Assembly: GCA_008690995.1 (NCBI GenBank) | Contig: VRMN01000004.1 | Coordinates: 1,488,001 to 1,552,000, forward strand | Direction: 5' to 3' | DNA length: 64,000 bases | From: Porphyridium purpureum | Lineage: Eukaryota > Rhodophyta > Bangiophyceae > Porphyridiales > Porphyridiaceae | Shown: piece by piece, positions 58,076-64,000 of the stretch | Layout: every line of letters begins with the position of its first letter | Position numbering within the stretch: the first letter of the stretch is position 1 | Translations under genes and position numbers: made by a program | The notes under the pieces: model-generated | The model's database searches: none | What the model was told of the DNA's origin: nothing | The model's input: the letters and a program-made list of their open reading frames with translations, nothing else

Positions 58076-59038
58076 GAGGGGACGCAAGCCGCCTGCTCCG
58101 CCGGATTGGTGGGTTTGAAGTGTAGCTGAATCAGATTGCTGCGCTGCAGGCATGGTCATTGGTGCACCCCGCCACTGGCAGAATTCAATGTGGAACCGAG
58201 CGCCGCTATGCGCCTTTCATGCGGCACACGCCCGTCCCACAGAACCTTGAAATTGCCCTGTGAGCGGCCAAGCAGCTGCCTGACCATATATTGGATGTGC
58301 AACTAAATGAATAATCAGCATATCATCCGCCCTTTCCAGCGCTCCGTGTTAAGATCCGTCATCGATTCTCCTCCTGTCTCCTCCTGTGTGTGTCTCTCTC
58401 TCTGTCCGCATAGCGAATCGAATCCGTCCTTGCGGGCACGCACATCAAACCCGAAAAGCTGCGTCGGATTTTCACCGCGTAACGGAATGAACTGCTGCTG
58501 CTCCCGCCGCTGCTGGTGGTGTTTTTTTTCCCCTGGTCCCCTTTCCGCTTGTACGAGTTAAATTAGAACGCCTCCCGATTTTTAAATTTATTCCACGTTC
58601 GCTGATGCGCGCTTTGTCGGATTCAAACGCATGCTGATGGGGTGCGTGCGGATAGACGGATGAGTCCAGGTCCGAGTCGGACACGCCGAACTCAACCGCT
58701 CACCGCACGTTGACAACATGGAACCTGACACCTCGTACGACGGAGGGGATGGGCCTGCGCTTTGCACGTGAAGCGGTACTCGCGCGATCATCGCCTCCGC
58801 CGCTGTATGATGAGTGCGCGCATCGAGACCTGTCAGCGACGCACGAACGCACATTCGCTGCGCTCTGCGTGCTGAACGGAAGAGCACGCACGAAGAGTGT
58901 GCATTTATCTGTCGGGGCCCGGTATAAGAGGCAATGACCGTGCACTCGCCCCGTAAACGATACGTGCAGTCGGGCAGCGCAGAGAATTAACATCGCATTC
59001 GTGCGCGAATCCAAGAGGAAGAAAGAAACTGGGGGGGC
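58076..59038. other. Intergenic region between EngA and a small orphan gene
   Basis: About 960 bp without a supported gene. Short GT/CT runs lie at 58385-58405 and an AT-richer stretch at 58555-58600. Nothing else stands out. Confidence 0.45.
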
Positions 59039-59437
59039 ATGGACGCGCAGGTTGTCATGGACAGTGCTGAGCAGACATGCCAGCCACCGCGATTGAGCGC
59101 TAGGCTGTCAGACGATATGCAAGAACTAAGAACCGATGCTGTGGCTCCGGTGCTTCTTGTCCTCGAACAGAGGTACACCTGCTTGGAACGATGGCCGCAA
59201 CGGATTTGCTACAGCGGACGCGGGCGCTTTGAGCCCACCTTGGAAACAATCCTCGACATGCCGGACGAAGAGCGGGACGCCGCGGAGCAAGCTGCACAAG
59301 CCGTGGCGGCCCATGTTAAGAGAAAAGCAACCCAGCCACCGGCCTTTCATCCCAAAGTCGGACAGACTGTTCGCGCTCTTCAGCTAACGACTCTAGCCGA
59401 TCACACACATATGTGCAACGTCTTGTCCATTCAATAA
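59039..59437 (+). CDS. Small hypothetical protein
   Basis: A 132-residue ORF starting at an ATG in good context (GGCATGGAC). The translation is balanced and soluble: a middle part CLERWPQRICYSGRGRFEP, then a helical acidic part (MPDEERDAAEQAAQAVAAHV) and a short C-terminal beta-like end. No family, signal peptide or membrane helix is recognised. It converges on the zinc-finger gene with 144 bp between them. The opposite strand has comparable but shorter ORFs, so the coding call is moderate. Confidence 0.45.
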   Translation: MDAQVVMDSAEQTCQPPRLSARLSDDMQELRTDAVAPVLLVLEQRYTCLERWPQRICYSGRGRFEPTLETILDMPDEERDAAEQAAQAVAAHVKRKATQPPAFHPKVGQTVRALQLTTLADHTHMCNVLSIQ

Positions 59438-59581
59438 GAAAAAAATCGGTTCGGCTTCTTACTCTATTCAACATCCCAATGGACATCTTCCTCGGTCTCT
59501 CCTGAAAGTGCTGCTCCTGCTGCTACAGCCACCAACAGATGCAGCCCCTCTGCCCTTCCAACCTTTCTGTCATCGTCAGGT

Positions 59582-61930
59582 TCACTTTGAAGTTAGCTGG
59601 CTGTGCAGCAGCGCCATATGGCGCGTGAGCTTGTTGCGCTGTTTGAATGACCTGCCGCACTGCTCACATTCGAATGGGCGTAGATTCTGGTGCACTGTTG
59701 CCAGGTGCTGGTTCAAGTTACCAATCGTCTTGAAAAACTTATTGTCGCACAGCTCACACTGGTAGTCATATGCGTCCGAGTGGATCTGCGCGACGTGCGA
59801 CTTGAGATGCGACAGCTGCAGAAATGCAGAGCCGCACTCATCACATCGGTACTTCCGCTCAGCAGGAGCGACCGCAGACGAGCCTTCACGAAACAAACTG
59901 GTGCCCACGGTCAATTGATCGGCGCGAGCCCGCTTTGATCCTCTGCTGCCTCCAGGACTTGAGCTGCTAGCTCGCGGTTCTTTCGGCGGATTTGCAAGTG
60001 TCACTTTTTGAGCCTTCGCAAGTGCAGCTCTACCAGGCAATGCGCCTGGTGTACATTCATCCTTAGAGAACAACGCATCATAGCTGGCACCACTGAACAT
60101 AGAAGCTTCTCTTGTAGACTCAGCTGATTCTAACGCGGGAACCTGACAGGCAGCCGCTGCAACCATCGAGGCGTTCATTACGGCCGGGGCCGTCATTCTC
60201 GACTCAGGCCGAGTCTCGCTGCTGCACACGAGTTGCATGGTGGCTAAAGGAACAGAATCGGTACCGTCATCGTCCCCAGCGTCATCTCTACTGTGGCTAC
60301 CTAGAGCGCCAGCGACGCTACTCCCACACGAATTACAGCTGCTGCAGATGCTCCTGTCATCCCTCGACCCCGAGTGGCCCGACTCATCGCTTGTCAAACG
60401 ATCCAAGCTAGTGAGACTGAAAGCATCATGGCTATTTTCCTCGATTGCAGAACCGTGCATGAGGGACATGCGCCGCCGTCTTGACCGACTGCTGCTGTCA
60501 CTGTGAAACGGGTAGCTGCGATCGACACTGAGCAAATCAAGCAGCTTGCCGATTAGCAGCATTTTGATGTCACGCGCGTGATCACCACGAACCATTTCGT
60601 TTTGGCCCAAGGTCTGCTTGGTAAATAGCTGCTGCCGCACGCCGTTTCCCAAACCGTACAGTGTGAGTTTACGCCTCGCGAGCTCGCCTCGAAAGACGCG
60701 CACATAATCCCAAAATTCACTGATGCTGCGCGCATGAACTCGGCTCGGCACCATCGCGCCTGAACTGCGGATGACCATCGGCTCTGCACAGGAGCACAAC
60801 GTTCCGCGCACAGCGCAAAACTGACACATTTTGTCACGCTGCACGATGCAGTGCATCAACAAACTCCTCAGAAAATGAGATTGGCTCCATGGACATGCGT
60901 CCAGCGCCGACGCATCCAGAAGAAACCCCTCTCCGATTGTTTCTGTGTCCGAAGCAGTCGTAGAAAACTCTAGCGACCACTTACGATCCCTCCGTCTCGC
61001 GCACTTCAAAATGTACAGACCATCTTGATAAGACAGGTCGACGACAGCGCGGTGGAACGAGCTTGTAACGCCCTCTTCTGGATCATCACCGGGCCGCATG
61101 AATCCCTTCGCGTTCGCAGAGTCATACAACACCGACAAGAAAACCAGGCTGCCTCGTTGATACATGGGTACGAACAGTGAACGAATCACCGGCTTGGGTG
61201 AGAGTCCGCTCGGATCATTTATCGTGGAGAATTCGTCGCCGCTTACATCTTCGCGGTACTCCAAGGACGCCGCGTTCTCCATGAGATTCAAGCTGACATG
61301 ATGATCAATGAAGCCCGCGATATTCTTGCTCACATCGTCCGGCGAAGGGGCGCCTCTGAGCCACTCGAGCACGCTCGGGTTTTCTAGCATTTTCATCATC
61401 AGACCCAGCTTGGACGAAGCTGGCTTGGCCATGAGCGTTCCGCGTTCCGCTGCATTGTTCAATTGTAGCCCGGACCGGACAGGAGTCCGCGATGAGACGA
61501 ATTGCTGTTGTGGTTGTTGTTGTTGTTGCATACTTGGTTCCAGGTGCTGATGTCGCATCTGCAGCGGCGGCCGCGGCTGCGGCCGGGGCGGCCGACACGA
61601 GCTTACTCTAATTGTCTCCGAAGCTGGCTGCCGAGGCCACGCCGCCAAGCTTGCAACAGCGTCAACTCCATCATCCGCCACAGAAGCCAGCGAAATGACC
61701 TCTGCGGCCAACTTGTGCTCAGCATCCGAAACCGCGACGCCTGTGCACCAACCAGGACCACTAAGCGTCACCTCGGCAACCCGCGCGCGAACCGCCGCTT
61801 CGGCAGGGCCTTGCAGCGCGCCGAACCCCACTGCGTTGGGTTCCACGCCCACCGAGGACTCATCCGAGCTCAGGCGCCGCGCCTTCCTCGCTCGCTCTCC
61901 ACATCCCTCCCCTCTTCCTTCCCTCTCCAT
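59582..61930 (-). CDS. C2H2 zinc-finger protein, three C-terminal fingers
   Basis: A 782-residue protein. Three C2H2 fingers lie at the very C-terminus: YRCDECGSAFLQLSHLKSH, YQCELCDNKFFKTIGNLNQH and FECEQCGRSFKQRNKLTRH, each C-x2-C-x12-H-x3-4-H, joined by short linkers. They should bind DNA in the nucleus. A middle region (about 195-500) looks folded: LFVPMYQRGSLVFLSVLYDS, then AVVDLSYQDGLYILKC, and a Cys-rich MCQFCAVRGTLCSCAEP. It belongs to no family I know. The N-terminus is Gln/Pro-rich with short CAA runs, and Ser-rich linkers lie between. The first ATG is at 61930; the six bases upstream are open from a GTG. Confidence 0.8.
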   Translation of the reverse strand: MEREGRGEGCGERARKARRLSSDESSVGVEPNAVGFGALQGPAEAAVRARVAEVTLSGPGWCTGVAVSDAEHKLAAEVISLASVADDGVDAVASLAAWPRQPASETIRVSSCRPPRPQPRPPLQMRHQHLEPSMQQQQQPQQQFVSSRTPVRSGLQLNNAAERGTLMAKPASSKLGLMMKMLENPSVLEWLRGAPSPDDVSKNIAGFIDHHVSLNLMENAASLEYREDVSGDEFSTINDPSGLSPKPVIRSLFVPMYQRGSLVFLSVLYDSANAKGFMRPGDDPEEGVTSSFHRAVVDLSYQDGLYILKCARRRDRKWSLEFSTTASDTETIGEGFLLDASALDACPWSQSHFLRSLLMHCIVQRDKMCQFCAVRGTLCSCAEPMVIRSSGAMVPSRVHARSISEFWDYVRVFRGELARRKLTLYGLGNGVRQQLFTKQTLGQNEMVRGDHARDIKMLLIGKLLDLLSVDRSYPFHSDSSSRSRRRRMSLMHGSAIEENSHDAFSLTSLDRLTSDESGHSGSRDDRSICSSCNSCGSSVAGALGSHSRDDAGDDDGTDSVPLATMQLVCSSETRPESRMTAPAVMNASMVAAAACQVPALESAESTREASMFSGASYDALFSKDECTPGALPGRAALAKAQKVTLANPPKEPRASSSSPGGSRGSKRARADQLTVGTSLFREGSSAVAPAERKYRCDECGSAFLQLSHLKSHVAQIHSDAYDYQCELCDNKFFKTIGNLNQHLATVHQNLRPFECEQCGRSFKQRNKLTRHMALLHSQLTSK

Positions 61931-62707
61931 CCCCACGCTCCCTTTCCCCCACCCATCCCACTAGCGCCCACTCCGACCACCTTTCCCAGTTCCGCATACT
62001 TTCTCTTCTCGCCTCTCGCTTAACGGTTTAACGGTCCGCCGGTCCATCGGTTTGAACAATTACCGCATTGCACTTTCTTTCAGAAACATGCTATTCTAGT
62101 TACAGACGCTTCTGCATTGCAAAGCAATGTGTGTAGCAAACAGCGTGGGACGACTTCGGCATGTAGATTTTGTGCACACCTGCACACGTTCAGAAGTTGA
62201 GACCGAGACCGTGACGCTTATTGCACGCGATGCGCTTGAACAAGCGCGCGCGCGCTGCTCGACACTGCCGAGTCGCCCGTTCACCGCGCGGTGCCCTCAC
62301 TGCCTGCACATCGACCCGCGGCTGGCGTTTCGACGTCCTCGCCAGCGTCCAGGCATGCTTAACTACGCTCCGATACCGCAGCCGCAGCCGTATCCGCAAT
62401 CAACGAAACACCGAGCGAGACAGTAGGTCGGTCTGGAGCGTGACTGCGTGACTGCGTGACTGCGTGACTGCGTGAATGAGTGAATGCGCGAGTCGGCACG
62501 AGGTCGCACACCGAGAGAAGATGGTCGTGCTCTGCCTCCATTCCATCTGGAGAACACACAAGGCGAGCGATGAACCGATAAGGTTCAGTTGTTATTGACG
62601 ATGCGTTTTGTAGTGTTCTGTTGATTTTCAGGGGACAAGGAAGAAGAACGAGAAGGAGGGAAGAATGGTGTTGAAAGGGAAGAAGAGAAGGAGGAGGAGG
62701 AGACGGC
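61931..62707. other. Divergent promoter region of the zinc-finger gene and the right-end gene
   Basis: No gene is supported. Near the zinc-finger start it is pyrimidine-rich. It has TTAACGGTTTAACGG-type words at 62019-62055 and the octamer repeat at 62443-62490. Confidence 0.45.
62443..62490. repeat. Octamer tandem repeat (ACTGCGTG)n
   Basis: Four perfect ACTGCGTG units (62443-62474) followed by two degenerate ones (AATGAGTG, AATGCGCG), about 220 bp before the start of the right-end gene. Confidence 0.85.
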
Positions 62708-64000
62708 ATGGGTGGCGAGGACGAGGGTGAGAATGGCGTGAAAGCGGAACCCGCGGGAGCAGGTGGTGCGGTGTCGACTGCTGCGCAAGGTGGAGCGGCA
62801 GATCCCGAGAATGGGACGGCGGTGCGAGTGCCGCTGGATGGGGTCGCGGTGGATGCCGATGTGAGTCGCGCGATGGATGTGCCGCACAAGGCAGGTAATG
62901 CTGCGGCCGAGAGTGGTCGTGCGGGGTCTTCTGTGGGTGAGGAAGGAGCGAAGCAGCCGGTGGAACAACTGGATCAACGGAAGGGAGCGCCCCCGATCAA
63001 TAAGCTTGCCGACGTGGGCAACAACAATGACCGGCAGGAACTCGCTGCGGTCAAGACCGAGCAGGTGTCTGCGAATACAGTGCAACATAATTCTGCAGAT
63101 CAGAGTGTTTTGCAGTCGTCGAAAGGTCCGACAGAGTCTGCCGCGGACACAGCAGACACGGTCGTTGTGCGACCTGTTTTTGCTCAGGCTCAGGCTCCTG
63201 CCAGTGATACTCAGAACGAGGCACGGCCTGGGGCTCCAGAAGCCTCGGAAGCGCCCGCCCGCATGGATATACCAACTCAGATTCCCCTGCCTGGTGATTC
63301 TTCGCCTCAGGTCGACCTGGAAGGTGCCAAGAATCGGCGAGCAGGGCCGCCTCCAGCCAGTGCTGCGTCGAAACGGCCTGCAAGTCCTGCGGCTATTGTC
63401 AAGGTAACCAAGGCAAAGCCGAAGCGGCAAAAAGTAGCATCCTCGTCCTCCGCTCCCGGCGGTGCAGGGGTACCGGCCACCGCCACCGGTGCTCTTGCGA
63501 CTTCCGCAACTGCACCGCCTCCGTCGGCGTCGCCCCGCGCCCAACCGTCGATGCGCAAGACAGCACGCCGTGGCTCCGCGGCTGCCCATATCAGGTCGTC
63601 GCCGCGCCTGGGGGCTCAAAACCACAATACGCGTTGGGCCGGCACGGCATCGTGGGAAAACGCCATGCCGATAAGCGGCAGCGTGGCCGAGTACCGCGCC
63701 GGCTGCATGCAGCTCGAGAAGGCGAGGCATTCGCGCGTTTTCGACGCACAGCGCAAACGCCTTCTTGGCGAGCAGCGCGCGCGCTGGGTGCTCGACCACG
63801 AGACTCGGCTCATTGAGGAACAGCATGAGGCAGCCGTGCACATGCTAACACTCAGTGTACTCCAGAAGGTGTTTCAGAAGCAGCAAGCTGTCGAAGAGCT
63901 GTTGTATGGAATTCGCAAACCGCCTGCGGCTTCGACTACCAATGCGGCGAGGGAAATGGAGCCCAGTGCGGCACAAGCAAAGACGAGCGGTGCAGGTTTA
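62708..64000 (+). CDS. Unrecognised protein with long disordered N-terminus and coiled-coil segment, cut by window end
   Basis: An uninterrupted frame of 431 codons starts at the ATG at 62708 and is still open at the right edge. The first 300 residues are Ala/Pro/Ser/Glu-rich and look disordered, with a basic KAKPKRQKV that could be a nuclear localisation signal and a Ser-rich run after it. From about residue 312 the composition changes to an ordered, charged helical part: WENAMPISGSVAEYRAGCMQ, then RVFDAQRKRLLGEQRARWV and LTLSVLQKVFQKQQAVEELL. This suggests a coiled coil or helical interaction domain. No family is recognised. A long ORF on the opposite strand is considered its shadow because third positions are GC-rich in this frame. 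Confidence 0.7.
   Translation, partial: MGGEDEGENGVKAEPAGAGGAVSTAAQGGAADPENGTAVRVPLDGVAVDADVSRAMDVPHKAGNAAAESGRAGSSVGEEGAKQPVEQLDQRKGAPPINKLADVGNNNDRQELAAVKTEQVSANTVQHNSADQSVLQSSKGPTESAADTADTVVVRPVFAQAQAPASDTQNEARPGAPEASEAPARMDIPTQIPLPGDSSPQVDLEGAKNRRAGPPPASAASKRPASPAAIVKVTKAKPKRQKVASSSSAPGGAGVPATATGALATSATAPPPSASPRAQPSMRKTARRGSAAAHIRSSPRLGAQNHNTRWAGTASWENAMPISGSVAEYRAGCMQLEKARHSRVFDAQRKRLLGEQRARWVLDHETRLIEEQHEAAVHMLTLSVLQKVFQKQQAVEELLYGIRKPPAASTTNAAREMEPSAAQAKTSGAGL

Noticed and set aside
1-64000. CRISPR arrays, insertion sequences and virus-derived elements
   Set aside because: No regularly spaced repeats, transposase, integrase, reverse transcriptase or capsid-like reading frames were seen.

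Overview
The window looks like nuclear DNA of a compact, GC-rich eukaryotic genome, most probably a unicellular red alga of the Porphyridium type. The reasons are as follows. About 29 protein genes lie in 64 kb, nearly all readable as one uninterrupted exon. Mitochondrial proteins (SDHA, glycine decarboxylase P-protein) sit beside bacterial-type, plastid-style proteins (EngA/Der GTPase, release factor 1, 6-phosphogluconate dehydrogenase). Several of the plastid-style proteins begin with a leader carrying Phe within the first three residues (MAF, MMFF), as in red algal and glaucophyte transit peptides. The organism assignment is inference; no rRNA or organelle sequence is present to prove it.

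Layout: 0-12 kb holds the tail of a class 3 lipase, an F-box protein, a mitochondrial carrier, inositol-3-phosphate synthase, a large SnRK/CIPK-like kinase, a KDPG aldolase with a polyQ tail and a tRNA-guanine transglycosylase. 12-27 kb holds a GATA factor, a 3 kb gene-free stretch, glycine decarboxylase, a SHAQKYF-type MYB factor, a small coiled-coil protein, a plastid-like glycerol-3-phosphate dehydrogenase and a cysteine-desulfurase-like protein without its catalytic residues. 27-34.4 kb is one 2442-residue four-domain voltage-gated channel. 35-46 kb holds a copper amine oxidase, then V-ATPase subunits H, G and a around a plastid-type 6-phosphogluconate dehydrogenase. 45.9-50.3 kb contains two tandem duplications (low-molecular-weight phosphatases, one lacking catalytic residues, and two members of an unrecognised family) and an orphan gene. 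50.3-52.5 kb is a relic-like spacer. SDHA, release factor 1, EngA, an orphan, a C2H2 zinc-finger protein and an unfinished ORF at the right edge complete the window.

Many genes are arranged head to head and probably share promoters (V-ATPase H/G, V-ATPase a/phosphatase, release factor 1/EngA, KDPG aldolase/TGT, channel/amine oxidase). A heptamer GTACAGT, often as two direct copies 14 bp apart and usually 80-340 bp before a start codon, recurs in at least 24 intergenic positions. It is the strongest non-coding signal here. Some copies have no recognisable gene beside them and may mark undescribed transcription units. I saw no tRNA, rRNA, CRISPR array, insertion sequence or virus-derived element.
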